Assembly (NCBI RefSeq): GCF_020911865.1
Contig: NZ_CP087131.1
Span: forward strand, 3,596,001 to 3,660,000
Direction of reading: 5' to 3'
Origin: Chryseobacterium sp. C-71
GTDB lineage: Bacteria; Bacteroidota; Bacteroidia; Flavobacteriales; Weeksellaceae
Length of the DNA stretch: 64,000 nt
Shown here: in pieces, positions 9,251 through 16,970 of the stretch
Position numbering within the stretch: the stretch's first letter is position 1
Layout: each line of letters opens with the position of its first letter
Notes under the pieces: generated by a model
What the model saw: the letters and a program-made list of their open reading frames with translations, nothing else
Told to the model about the DNA's origin: nothing
Databases searched by the model: none
Position numbers and translations under genes: made by a program

Positions 9251-9316
9251 TTATCAAAATGACATTTTTTCGTAATAATTTGATATAGACACACATTCAA
9301 TCAGGTGGTAATTTTG
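9251..9316 (+). promoter_or_regulatory. Regulated promoter with conserved TTATCAAAATG element (copy 1)
   Basis: TTATCAAAATG starts at 9251, TTGATAT at 9280, and the -7 box TAATTTTG lies at 9309-9316, 22 bases before the ATG of the cysteine hydrolase. The same three parts with the same spacing (58 bases from the first base of the element to the box) recur at 10064, 11381 and 13267. This is probably an activator site plus promoter. Confidence 0.75.
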
Positions 9317-9337
9317 CGTTATAATAAATATCTAATT

Positions 9338-9895
9338 ATGAGCAAACAAGCATTAATTATCATCGATATCCAGAATGAATATTTTGAAAACGGAAATCTC
9401 ACATTGGTCAATCCTGTTGAGGCAAGCCTGAATGCTGGTAAAGTTCTTGAGCATTTTCGTGCAAAAAAGTTGCCTATTGCACACATTCAGCATCTATCGG
9501 CTGATCCCGAAGCATTGCCGATTTTTGTAGAGGGAACGCCTGGAGCTGAAATCCACGAAAATGTAAAACCCTTAGATGGAGAGCAAATCTTTCAAAAGTA
9601 TTATCCAAACAGTTTTAGAGAAACTGGGCTAGGTGAATATTTGAAAGAAAACGGCGTGACAGAAGTAATTATCACAGGAATGATGACCCATATGTGTGTT
9701 GATGCGACTACAAGAGCAGCATTTGACTTTGGTTATAAGTGTACTGTTATCGGTGATGCCTGCGCATCAAAAGATTTGGAAATCAACGGAAAGACGGTAA
9801 AGGCCGATGATGTACATCACGCTTTTTTAGCAGCATTGGAATTTTTCTACGGCGAAATAAAAACTACGGACGAGTTTTTAAATGCTGTTTCTTAA
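9338..9895 (+). CDS. Isochorismatase-like cysteine hydrolase
   Basis: The start is placed at the ATG at 9338, directly before the family start MSKQALIIIDIQNEYF. An upstream GTG lies inside the promoter. The 185-residue protein has the catalytic Asp in IIDIQNEYF (Asp10) and the nucleophile Cys in GMMTHMCVDATTRAA (about residue 118), with the cis-peptide motif TGMMTHM before it. Members hydrolyse amide or ester bonds in nicotinamide, N-carbamoyl compounds or isochorismate. The exact substrate is not clear from sequence. A terminator follows, so the gene is monocistronic and controlled by the shared upstream element. Confidence 0.9.
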   Translation: MSKQALIIIDIQNEYFENGNLTLVNPVEASLNAGKVLEHFRAKKLPIAHIQHLSADPEALPIFVEGTPGAEIHENVKPLDGEQIFQKYYPNSFRETGLGEYLKENGVTEVIITGMMTHMCVDATTRAAFDFGYKCTVIGDACASKDLEINGKTVKADDVHHAFLAALEFFYGEIKTTDEFLNAVS

Positions 9896-9925
9896 TCAGT
9901 AGAAAACATTTTCTAACAATAGAAG

Positions 9926-9961
9926 AATATCCTTGACAATTATTTTGCTGAGGATATTTTT
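9926..9961 (+). terminator. Rho-independent terminator after the cysteine hydrolase
   Basis: AATATCCT at 9926-9933 pairs with AGGATATT at 9951-9958, followed by a T run. It lies about 30 bases after the stop codon. Confidence 0.6.
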
Positions 9962-10063
9962 AATTATACACGCAGGTCAATCCAAACAGCAGAGAACAAT
10001 ATGAAGCATAAAGTGTGACTCAATCAAGGAAGAGATTTCCGGAAAAATCATTTCTCTGTCGGT

Positions 10064-10129
10064 TTATCAAAATGGTATTTCTTATCTGTTTTTTGATATC
10101 TAACTAGTTTAAGAACCGGGGTAATTTTG
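10064..10129 (+). promoter_or_regulatory. Regulated promoter with conserved TTATCAAAATG element (copy 2)
   Basis: TTATCAAAATG at 10064-10074, TTGATAT at 10093-10099, and -7 box TAATTTTG at 10122-10129, 26 bases before the LLM oxidoreductase ATG. Spacing is identical to the copy at 9251, and bases between the boxes also partly agree. Confidence 0.75.
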
Positions 10130-10154
10130 CACTATAATTTAAAATCAAGAGGTT

Positions 10155-11267
10155 ATGAAAAATACAACAGCTGATAAAAATAAAAAAACTGCTTTTTCTC
10201 CACTGTTAAAACAAGGAAATGCACCTGTACCCCTATCAATTCTCGACGTGTCTACTACAGGAAAAGGTCATTCTGCTATAGAAGCCATAGAAACGAGTAT
10301 TAAGTTGGCAAAATATGCAGACCAGCGTGGATTCGGTCGTTATTGGGTAGCAGAGCATCATGGAATGCCAGCCGTTTCTACTTCGTCGCCCGCTATATTG
10401 CTATCCAGACTTATCGGAGAAACTCAGAATATACGGTTGGGATCTGGCGGGATGATGTTACCTAACTTTCCTCCATTGGTCGTTGCTGAACAATTCGGGA
10501 TGCTTCAGGCGATGGCTCCCGGACGTATAGATCTTGGAATTGGACGTGCTCCCGGAACCAATGGGCTTACAGCGTCGGCACTTCGCCGTGGTCATATAGG
10601 TGTGGAAGATTTTCCTGAGCAGTTAGAGGAATTACTGCATTTTCTTGAAGACGATTTTCCGGCAGGAAATAAGTACAAAGAAAAAGTTTTTGCTGTTCCG
10701 GGACCCGGACAGGATAGAGAAAACGGTATTGAAAGATCTTTTGACGCACCATCTGTATGGCTTTTGGGATCATCGGGATACTCAGCTCAGTTGGCGGGTA
10801 AATTAGGTTTGCCTTTTGCATTTGCGGCACAGCTGGCTCCGGAGAATCTGTCAATTGCTTTTGATTTGTACAGGAAGAATTTCAGACCTTCAGAAATTCT
10901 GGATCAACCTTATACTATCGCATCATTTTCAGTATTTGCGGCGGACAGTGAAGAAGAAGCAAGAATCCAGACGCATTCTTTTTCGCATAGTATGCTTCGG
11001 ATGATGAAAGGTGAATCGTACGTCATCCCTTCACCTGAAGAATTAAAAAATTACAACTATTCTGAATATGAAAGCTATGTGTTGGACAGCTGGAATCAAA
11101 AAATGATTCAGGGAACTGCCGATCAGGTCGTCGCCGGACTTAATGAGTTTCAAAAGATATCGGGAGCTGATGAACTGATGATCGCTAATTTGGGATATTC
11201 GCCAGAAGGTATTTTACATTCTGCTGCATTGATAGCAGATGCTTACAATATGCCTAATATTTATTAG
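10155..11267 (+). CDS. LLM-class (luciferase-like) flavin-dependent oxidoreductase
   Basis: A 370-residue TIM-barrel flavoprotein of the bacterial luciferase-like group. Family features include LSILDVSTTGKG near the N-terminus, YWVAEHHGMPAVSTSSPA (about residues 75-92), IRLGSGGMMLPNFPP and the DLGIGRAPG loop. These match the MsnO8/YvbT-type subgroup used as FMN-dependent monooxygenases. The natural substrate is unknown. It stands alone behind its own promoter with the element shared with the neighbouring hydrolase, MBL and HAD genes, which suggests joint induction, perhaps by a xenobiotic or reactive compound. Confidence 0.93.
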   Translation: MKNTTADKNKKTAFSPLLKQGNAPVPLSILDVSTTGKGHSAIEAIETSIKLAKYADQRGFGRYWVAEHHGMPAVSTSSPAILLSRLIGETQNIRLGSGGMMLPNFPPLVVAEQFGMLQAMAPGRIDLGIGRAPGTNGLTASALRRGHIGVEDFPEQLEELLHFLEDDFPAGNKYKEKVFAVPGPGQDRENGIERSFDAPSVWLLGSSGYSAQLAGKLGLPFAFAAQLAPENLSIAFDLYRKNFRPSEILDQPYTIASFSVFAADSEEEARIQTHSFSHSMLRMMKGESYVIPSPEELKNYNYSEYESYVLDSWNQKMIQGTADQVVAGLNEFQKISGADELMIANLGYSPEGILHSAALIADAYNMPNIY

Positions 11268-11380
11268 GAGAATATTTACATATAAAAGTTAAATTGATTC
11301 AAAGAGATTAAAAAAGCATCATCTCGAATCTCATTCATTCAACATAATTAAAAGCGGTGAAATTTGGGAATATAATCAGG

Positions 11381-11446
11381 TTATCAAAATGGCGGTAAAT
11401 CGCATCATTTAGATACTGTAATGATATGTTCTTATTAAGACCTTTG
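11381..11446 (+). promoter_or_regulatory. Regulated promoter with conserved TTATCAAAATG element (copy 3)
   Basis: TTATCAAAATG at 11381-11391, TAGATAC (5 of 7 bases as in the other copies) at 11410, and GACCTTTG, a one-base variant of the -7 box, at 11439-11446. The 58-base offset is exactly that of copies 1 and 2. The MBL-fold gene starts 72 bases further on. Confidence 0.65.
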
Positions 11447-11518
11447 CAGTGTAATCATTTCTGTAAAATCGTCGCTGAAAGAATTGAGATTATTAATAAA
11501 ATATAAAAAAAGAATATT

Positions 11519-12358
11519 ATGAAAAAAGTAATTGTAGCATTTGCACTTACACTGTCATCTGTCTTTTCATTCGGACAGACAAAATCTGATACAAAACCCA
11601 CTGTCCAGTTAGTTAGAAATGCGACCCTGGTCATTGACTACGCAGGAAAAAAAATATTGGTAGATCCTATGCTGTCTCAGAAAGGGGCAATTGATTCATG
11701 GGCGGGTATTCAAAAAAATCCTACGGTTGAGCTGACAATGCCTGTGGAAGAAATTGTGAAGGACATTGATCTTGTTATTGTTACCCATACTCACGAAGAT
11801 CATTTTGACAAGCCAGCAAGCAGCACCCTAAATAAATCTGTAGAATTGATCATGCAACCTGCCGATAAAGAATTTTTCAAAAAAGAAGGCTTTATCAATG
11901 CTACTGTTGTAGAGGGTCAAAAAGTATGGAACGGCATCACTATAAACCGTGTGGAAGGAAAACATGGTTCCGGTAAGGTGTTAGAAATGATGGGTAAAAC
12001 ATCAGGATTTGTTTTACAAGCTAAGAACCAGCCTACGGTTTACATTGTAGGAGATACGATCTGGAATGAAGATATTAAAAAAGATATTGAAAAATTCAAA
12101 CCCGATTATATTATTGTTAATTCTGGAGGAGCGCTGATGAAAGACTTTAGTGATACACCGATCATTATGAATGAAGTGCAGACGATGGCTTTGATAGCTG
12201 CCAGTGGAAAAGCAAAAGTAATAGCAGTTCACATGGATGCATTGGATCATTGCTTTACGACCAGAGCCATTCTGAAAAAGAAAGCTTCAGAATTGAAGAT
12301 CGGACAAGATAAATTGATCATTCCCGAAGACGGAGAAAAACTGATTCTATCTCTTTAG
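11519..12358 (+). CDS. Exported MBL-fold metallohydrolase (UlaG-like)
   Basis: A 279-residue protein with a signal peptide cut after FSFGQ (residue 20). The metallo-beta-lactamase fold is shown by the metal motif HTHEDH (His90, His92, Asp94, His95), a later VGDTIW with the bridging Asp, and AVHMDALDHC carrying the final His. It resembles UlaG-like and YcbL-like periplasmic hydrolases rather than beta-lactamases. The substrate is unknown. It is monocistronic, bounded by a strong bidirectional terminator and driven by the third copy of the shared promoter element. Confidence 0.9.
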   Translation: MKKVIVAFALTLSSVFSFGQTKSDTKPTVQLVRNATLVIDYAGKKILVDPMLSQKGAIDSWAGIQKNPTVELTMPVEEIVKDIDLVIVTHTHEDHFDKPASSTLNKSVELIMQPADKEFFKKEGFINATVVEGQKVWNGITINRVEGKHGSGKVLEMMGKTSGFVLQAKNQPTVYIVGDTIWNEDIKKDIEKFKPDYIIVNSGGALMKDFSDTPIIMNEVQTMALIAASGKAKVIAVHMDALDHCFTTRAILKKKASELKIGQDKLIIPEDGEKLILSL

Positions 12359-12388
12359 TCGTACAGCATAAAATTGATGAATACAAGA

Positions 12389-12421
12389 GACAAAACCTAC
12401 TTTAATTGAGTAGGTTTTGTC
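12389..12421. terminator. Bidirectional terminator between convergent genes
   Basis: GACAAAACCTACT at 12389-12401 pairs perfectly over 13 bases with AGTAGGTTTTGTC at 12409-12421, with a 7-base loop. T-rich sequence on both sides serves the MBL gene on plus and the lipoprotein gene on minus. Confidence 0.85.
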
Positions 12422-12435
12422 TTTTAATATTTTGG

Positions 12436-13008
12436 TTATTTTACGACTTTGATCAAGCTGATATATTTCAATCCACATTCAGCAAACTTTTCATAATCAT
12501 TCATTGCGTTGCCATAGTTTTGAATCATAATTCCATTTTTATCCAATGATCCCTGAATCTCGTCAGGAAGAGAAAGATTCTTGTCAATGGCATTTCCCTC
12601 TGGATCTACCACACCAATATTTTTACTCCATTTTATATTTTTTAGCGTAACAAAATAGCGCTCTTTTTTCTCATCCAATGTTAAAGTAGCGAAGTCTGTA
12701 CGTGTCTGATTATCCGTTGTTAAATCATATTTTAATTTTCCTTCCGAATAATATAATTTCAGATCCATTTTACAACTGGCATTGTCTTTAGATTGATACA
12801 GTCCTTCGATAGCAAAAAGCAGATCATTATTTTCAGTAATATTTTTTTGAGAAGAATCACGTTGTAAGCTATCATTTTGTTTTGTAAGCGAATCAGTTAA
12901 GGTTGCATCAACCCTTGCTGTATTTTCAATTTGTTTATCGTCTTTTTTAACGCAAGATTGTATTGCGAGTGTAAAAATGAGCGTAAAGATAATCGTGGCT
13001 TTTTTCAT
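12436..13008 (-). CDS. Hypothetical lipoprotein
   Basis: A 190-residue predicted lipoprotein: hydrophobic signal MKKATIIFTLIFTLAIQSC with Cys19 as lipidation site, then a Lys/Asp/Ser-rich linker (about residues 20-60) with several QN and DS steps, and a compact C-terminal domain with short strands (CKMDLKLYYSEGKLKYDLTT). I do not recognise the family. It converges on the MBL-fold gene and shares its terminator, so it is a separate unit. Confidence 0.8.
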   Translation of the reverse strand: MKKATIIFTLIFTLAIQSCVKKDDKQIENTARVDATLTDSLTKQNDSLQRDSSQKNITENNDLLFAIEGLYQSKDNASCKMDLKLYYSEGKLKYDLTTDNQTRTDFATLTLDEKKERYFVTLKNIKWSKNIGVVDPEGNAIDKNLSLPDEIQGSLDKNGIMIQNYGNAMNDYEKFAECGLKYISLIKVVK

Positions 13009-13426
13009 TTATTAAAAGATGTATTGTGAAGATTTGTTTTATTTAATGGACATTTACCAACAAAGGTTAATGTTTTGAAAGTAATGCGGAAATTTTTATC
13101 AGTTAAATAGTTACGGATATTCAATGATGAAAGATACAGCCAAACAGCGAGAAATAAATTTTAATATTAGAAGATTCTCAACTATTTTGATATTAAGAAA
13201 AGAAGGCCTTTTGAAAATTCATTATAATAATAAAATAGGATCGAAGGAGTGTAGAAAAGATGATACTTATCAAAATGATATTTAAATAAGCGGTTTTGGT
13301 ATATCATAATCAATCCGTGAATTCTATTTTTGACTTAAATACACGTTTTACCAGAAGTGGATATATAAATTTTAGTAGATATTCAAAATGATCAATTTTG
13401 GAAAATATGTAATTAATTGATAAAAT
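13009..13426. other. Intergenic region with regulatory sequence only
   Basis: AT-rich, with no ORF that looks coding on either strand. It contains the divergent promoters of the lipoprotein gene (minus) and HAD gene (plus), including the fourth copy of the TTATCAAAATG promoter element. The HAD leader is about 94 bases long after its -7 box. Confidence 0.6.
13267..13332 (+). promoter_or_regulatory. Regulated promoter with conserved TTATCAAAATG element (copy 4)
   Basis: TTATCAAAATG at 13267-13277, TTGGTAT (6 of 7 bases as in the other copies) at 13296, and an exact -7 box TATTTTTG at 13325-13332. The offset is again 58 bases. It drives the HAD gene at 13427. Confidence 0.7.
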
Positions 13427-14107
13427 ATGACAAACAATAAATTAGATCTCAAGGCGATCATTTTTGATATGGATGGGGTTTTGATCAATACAGAACCGCA
13501 ATATGAAAATTTTTGGAGAACCGCTGCCAAGAAATATAATGTTTACTTCGAAGGCTTTGAAAAACAGATCCGCGGAATGACAGTGAAAAAATTATTTGAA
13601 GCACAATTCAGAGATATTGGCGAGGTCAAGAAAGAGAATCTTTTAAAAGAATTTAAAGCATTTGAAGATCAGATGTCTTTTCCTGAAATTCCGGGAATTG
13701 CTACATTGTTACCGCATTTAAAAGAATCAAAAATAAAATTAGGATTGGTAACAAGCTCGGATCTGGAAAAACTAACCAGAGTCATCACACAAAAGAACTT
13801 AGATCTGTATTTTGATGTGATGATTACAGCCAACGATGTTGTTGACGGTAAACCATCGCCTGAATGCTATTTAAAGGCTGCCGATAAGTTAGGCGTCGAG
13901 CCGGTAAATTGTATTGTATTTGAAGATTCGTTCGCGGGTATTTACGCAGCGACATCCGCAGGAATGGTCGTGGTGGGAGTTTCTTCTTCACATTCAAAAA
14001 ATGAATTAATGAATGAATGTAATAATGTGGTCGGAGATTTCCAGAGAATAGGATTAAAGGAAATAGTAGATTTTTATGAATCTGCAGAGCTAGAATCTGA
14101 ATTCTAA
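13427..14107 (+). CDS. HAD-superfamily hydrolase (beta-phosphoglucomutase-like)
   Basis: A 226-residue haloacid-dehalogenase-type phosphatase or phosphomutase. Motif I is DMDGVL (Asp14 nucleophile, Asp16), motif II is VTSSDLEK, motif III uses the Lys in DGKPSPECY, and motif IV is VFEDSFAGI. The C1-type cap between motifs I and II puts it with beta-phosphoglucomutase and phosphoglycolate phosphatase relatives. The substrate is not decided. The Crp/Fnr gene starts 56 bases later on the same strand and may be co-transcribed. Confidence 0.9.
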   Translation: MTNNKLDLKAIIFDMDGVLINTEPQYENFWRTAAKKYNVYFEGFEKQIRGMTVKKLFEAQFRDIGEVKKENLLKEFKAFEDQMSFPEIPGIATLLPHLKESKIKLGLVTSSDLEKLTRVITQKNLDLYFDVMITANDVVDGKPSPECYLKAADKLGVEPVNCIVFEDSFAGIYAATSAGMVVVGVSSSHSKNELMNECNNVVGDFQRIGLKEIVDFYESAELESEF

Positions 14108-14163
14108 ACAGTTTTCTTGGAAAAATTAAAGAGAATTTGGCTTAAGTTTACAATTTAATAATT

Positions 14164-14793
14164 ATGGAAAAATCGGTATTGGCTTCGGAATTTAAATCAT
14201 CAAGTGATTTGGTGGAAAAATTATATCAAAACGGCTTTATCAAAAAGTATCAGCAAGGCGATATTATTTTAGACGAAAATGCATCAATCCGTGCAATACC
14301 CATCGTGATGAAAGGAATGATGAAGGTCATCCGGACTGAGGAAGATGGTAGGGAAATTCTACTGTACTTCATCAAGGCCGGTGAAAGCTGTATTATGTCT
14401 TTCCTTGGCGGGATCCACGATGAGAAAAGCATCCTGAAAGCAGAAATTGAAGAGGAATCCGAGATCTTGTTTTTGCCTGTAGAAAAAGCATCTCTTTTTA
14501 TGAAGGACTATCCGGAATGGGTAGATTATATTTTCCGTCTGTATCACAAGCGTTTTGAAGAATTACTTGACATCATCAATGCCATCGCTTTCAAAAAAGT
14601 GGATGAAAGATTACTACAACTGCTTGAGAAAAAGTCTGAAATTTCTCAATCTAAAACCATTGTCACGACTCACGAGCAACTCGCCAATGAGCTTGGTACA
14701 GCCAGAGTAGTGGTTTCAAGACTTCTTAAACAACTCGAAGATGCCGGTAAATTAAAACTAGGAAGAAATAAAATTGTTCTTTCGGATTCCTAG
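14164..14793 (+). CDS. Crp/Fnr-family transcriptional regulator
   Basis: A 209-residue regulator with an N-terminal cyclic-nucleotide-binding-like beta roll (about residues 15-125; GDIILDENASIRAIPIV), a linking helix, and a C-terminal winged helix (about 150-205; THEQLANELGTARVVVSRLL as recognition unit). It lacks the N-terminal Cys cluster of FNR. It precedes the sulfur-transport genes, and an 18-base element repeated upstream of two of them is a good candidate for its operator. A role in sensing sulfur or redox state is inference. Confidence 0.9.
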   Translation: MEKSVLASEFKSSSDLVEKLYQNGFIKKYQQGDIILDENASIRAIPIVMKGMMKVIRTEEDGREILLYFIKAGESCIMSFLGGIHDEKSILKAEIEEESEILFLPVEKASLFMKDYPEWVDYIFRLYHKRFEELLDIINAIAFKKVDERLLQLLEKKSEISQSKTIVTTHEQLANELGTARVVVSRLLKQLEDAGKLKLGRNKIVLSDS

Positions 14794-14802
14794 TAACTTT
14801 CC

Positions 14803-14850
14803 TTATGTAACAAAAGTAGCGGTGCAGCAATTCTAATATTTCCACTTTTG
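14803..14850 (+). promoter_or_regulatory. Repeated operator-promoter upstream of TauE (copy 1)
   Basis: TTATGTAACAAAAGTAGC at 14803-14820 is repeated exactly at 15686-15703. A -7-like box CACTTTTG follows after 22 bases (14843-14850). The second copy has the same 22-base gap. The position upstream of the promoter fits activation, most simply by the adjacent Crp/Fnr regulator. Confidence 0.65.
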
Positions 14851-14868
14851 CGTTATTAAAGTTAAAGA

Positions 14869-15660
14869 ATGGAAATATTTGGATATATAGCATCTGTTTT
14901 TATCGGGATTTCGCTAGGATTGCTGGGTGGCGGAGGAAGTATTCTTACTGTTCCGGTTTTGGTTTATCTTTTTGGGATTGATGTTTTTCTTGCGACAGAA
15001 TATTCGCTTTTTATTGTAGGAATCAGTAGTTTGGTAGGCTCCTTTTCTTATTTTAAAAATGGTTTGGTCAACATAAGAACAGCGTTGGTTTTTGGAATCC
15101 CATCAGTTATTTCTATTTTCATCACAAGAAATTTTCTCTTGCCTCTGATTCCTGATCAAGTATTTGCTGTGGGCGGTTTTCTGCTAACCAAGAATCTGCT
15201 TTTATTATTAATTTTTGCAGCTTTAATGATTATCGCCTCCTATAAAATGATTCAAAAAAAAGGGGATTCGAACGAGAAAAATATCACATCCAAAAACAAG
15301 ACAGTTCTGGCAGCAGGACAAGGCTCAGCTGTGGGAATCATTACAGGTTTACTTGGGGCAGGCGGCGGATTTTTGATCATCCCGGCATTGGTCAATTTGT
15401 TGAAAACGCCGATAAAAGTCGCCATCGGAACTTCATTGGTAATTGTTTCATTCAATTCTTTGATTGGATTTTTTTCATCAATGAACAGTGTTGGTATCAA
15501 TTGGAATTTTTTAGGGACTATTTCAGCAATTTCTATAATAGGAATTCTCATAGGTACTGAATTATCTAAAAAAATTGACGGCAAAAAGCTGAAACCTGTC
15601 TTTGGATATTTCATTCTCATAATGGGAATTTACATTATCATTAAAGAAGTTTTGTTTTAA
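14869..15660 (+). CDS. TauE/SafE-family sulfite or organosulfonate exporter
   Basis: A 263-residue inner-membrane protein with about eight hydrophobic segments arranged as two repeats. The repeat signature G-x-GGG appears at LLGGGGSILTVPVLVYLFG (about residues 20-38) and again at LLGAGGGFLIIPALVNLL (about 161-178). Family members export sulfite, sulfoacetate or other sulfur anions. Position before the YeeE/YedE pair and persulfide enzymes supports a sulfur role. It has its own promoter with the repeated operator. Confidence 0.92.
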   Translation: MEIFGYIASVFIGISLGLLGGGGSILTVPVLVYLFGIDVFLATEYSLFIVGISSLVGSFSYFKNGLVNIRTALVFGIPSVISIFITRNFLLPLIPDQVFAVGGFLLTKNLLLLLIFAALMIIASYKMIQKKGDSNEKNITSKNKTVLAAGQGSAVGIITGLLGAGGGFLIIPALVNLLKTPIKVAIGTSLVIVSFNSLIGFFSSMNSVGINWNFLGTISAISIIGILIGTELSKKIDGKKLKPVFGYFILIMGIYIIIKEVLF

Positions 15661-15685
15661 ATTAATAAAACAGAAGATAAAATTC

Positions 15686-15733
15686 TTATGTAACAAAAGT
15701 AGCTGTAGAAAAGAATGAGAAGATCGAAATTTG
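15686..15733 (+). promoter_or_regulatory. Repeated operator-promoter upstream of YeeE (copy 2)
   Basis: An exact second copy of TTATGTAACAAAAGTAGC lies at 15686-15703, with a -7-like box GAAATTTG at 15726-15733 after the same 22-base gap as upstream of TauE. The YeeE start codon is 79 bases further on. Confidence 0.65.
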
Positions 15734-15812
15734 TACTTCATAAAGAATTGGTTAAGAATCGTCAATACATACTTTCAAAAAAAAGTTTCAAAATAAATTA
15801 AAAAAATAATTA

Positions 15813-16376
15813 ATGATAGAAATTATAAGAGAACCCTGGCCTTGGTATATTGCGGGTCCTTTGGTAGGTCTCACTGTTCCAATTTTACTGATCTTAGGTA
15901 ACAAATCTTTCGGAATCAGCTCGTCTTTGCGGCATATCTGTGCAGCATGTGTGCCTGCCAATATCAACTTCTTCAAATACGACTGGAAGAAAGAAGTATG
16001 GAACTTGTTTTTTGTCTTCGGAATTTTATTAGGCGGATTGGTTGCCTCTCAATTTCTGATGAATCCGGGAGAAATTATCGTAAATCCAAATCTTAAATCT
16101 GAATTGAGCGGCTACGGAATCACCAATTACAGCAATCTCGTTCCTGTTCAGTTGATGAATTTTGCGAATCTTTTAACTCTAAAAGGCTTCATCATTATGA
16201 TTGGCGGTGGTTTTTTGGTGGGTTTCGGAACCCGCTATGCAGGCGGCTGTACAAGTGGTCATGCCATTATGGGATTGTCCAATCTTCAGTGGCCATCGTT
16301 AGTTGCGACGATTTGTTTTATGGCTGGAGGGTTTCTGATGGCAAATGTGATTTTACCAATTATTCTTTCACTTTAA
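15813..16376 (+). CDS. YeeE/YedE-family transporter, first half
   Basis: A 187-residue membrane protein, the N-terminal half of a split thiosulfate-type YeeE/YedE transporter. It shows about four or five hydrophobic segments, an ICAAC pair (Cys43, Cys46), and the hallmark GGCTSGH near the C-terminus (Cys146), which in TsuA-type proteins lines the thiosulfate path. The partner half follows 13 bases later. Import of thiosulfate or a related anion for the downstream persulfide enzymes is the likely role. Confidence 0.9.
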   Translation: MIEIIREPWPWYIAGPLVGLTVPILLILGNKSFGISSSLRHICAACVPANINFFKYDWKKEVWNLFFVFGILLGGLVASQFLMNPGEIIVNPNLKSELSGYGITNYSNLVPVQLMNFANLLTLKGFIIMIGGGFLVGFGTRYAGGCTSGHAIMGLSNLQWPSLVATICFMAGGFLMANVILPIILSL

Positions 16377-16389
16377 ATTTTTAATTATT

Positions 16390-16872
16390 ATGAAAAAAGA
16401 AAAAAACACATTGCGTAAGGATGGTGTAAACGTTACAGGAAACCCGGCGAAAGATCACTGGTCTTACCAAATAAAATACCTTGTAGTAGGAATTTTATTC
16501 GGAATTGTTTTCGTCAAGTCTGAAGTGATCAGCTGGTTCAGAATTCAGGAAATGTTCCGCCTTCAGTCATTTCATATGTTTGGCATTATCGGAAGTGCAA
16601 TAGTTACAGGAATGATCTCAATTTGGCTGATCAAGAAATTCAATATCAAAACCCTCGATGGAGAAACTATTACCATTGCACCGAAAAAATTCAATAAAGG
16701 ACAAATTTATGGCGGTATTATCTTTGGTTTTGGTTGGGCAATTACCGGCGCTTGTCCCGGACCGTTGTTCGCGCAGATCGGAACAGGATCATTGGTTGTG
16801 ATCGTTACATTAATAAGTGCCATTTTTGGAACTTGGGTCTACGGATATTACAGAGAAAAACTACCACATTAG
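16390..16872 (+). CDS. YeeE/YedE-family transporter, second half (DUF6691-type)
   Basis: A 160-residue membrane protein that completes the split YeeE/YedE transporter. After a charged N-terminus (about 25 residues) there are four hydrophobic segments and the family motif GWAITGACPGPLF with Cys122. The first-half gene ends 13 bases upstream, so the two are co-translated. Split two-gene forms are common in Bacteroidota. The downstream MBL-rhodanese gene follows after about 100 bases. Confidence 0.9.
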   Translation: MKKEKNTLRKDGVNVTGNPAKDHWSYQIKYLVVGILFGIVFVKSEVISWFRIQEMFRLQSFHMFGIIGSAIVTGMISIWLIKKFNIKTLDGETITIAPKKFNKGQIYGGIIFGFGWAITGACPGPLFAQIGTGSLVVIVTLISAIFGTWVYGYYREKLPH

Positions 16873-16970
16873 AAGTAGATCGGCAGGTTTTCTATCGAGA
16901 GAAGCTTTTAAAGAGTTTATTCTGCACTTTCGCTTAACATATAAAATTAAGTTTAATAAAAATAAAAGTT

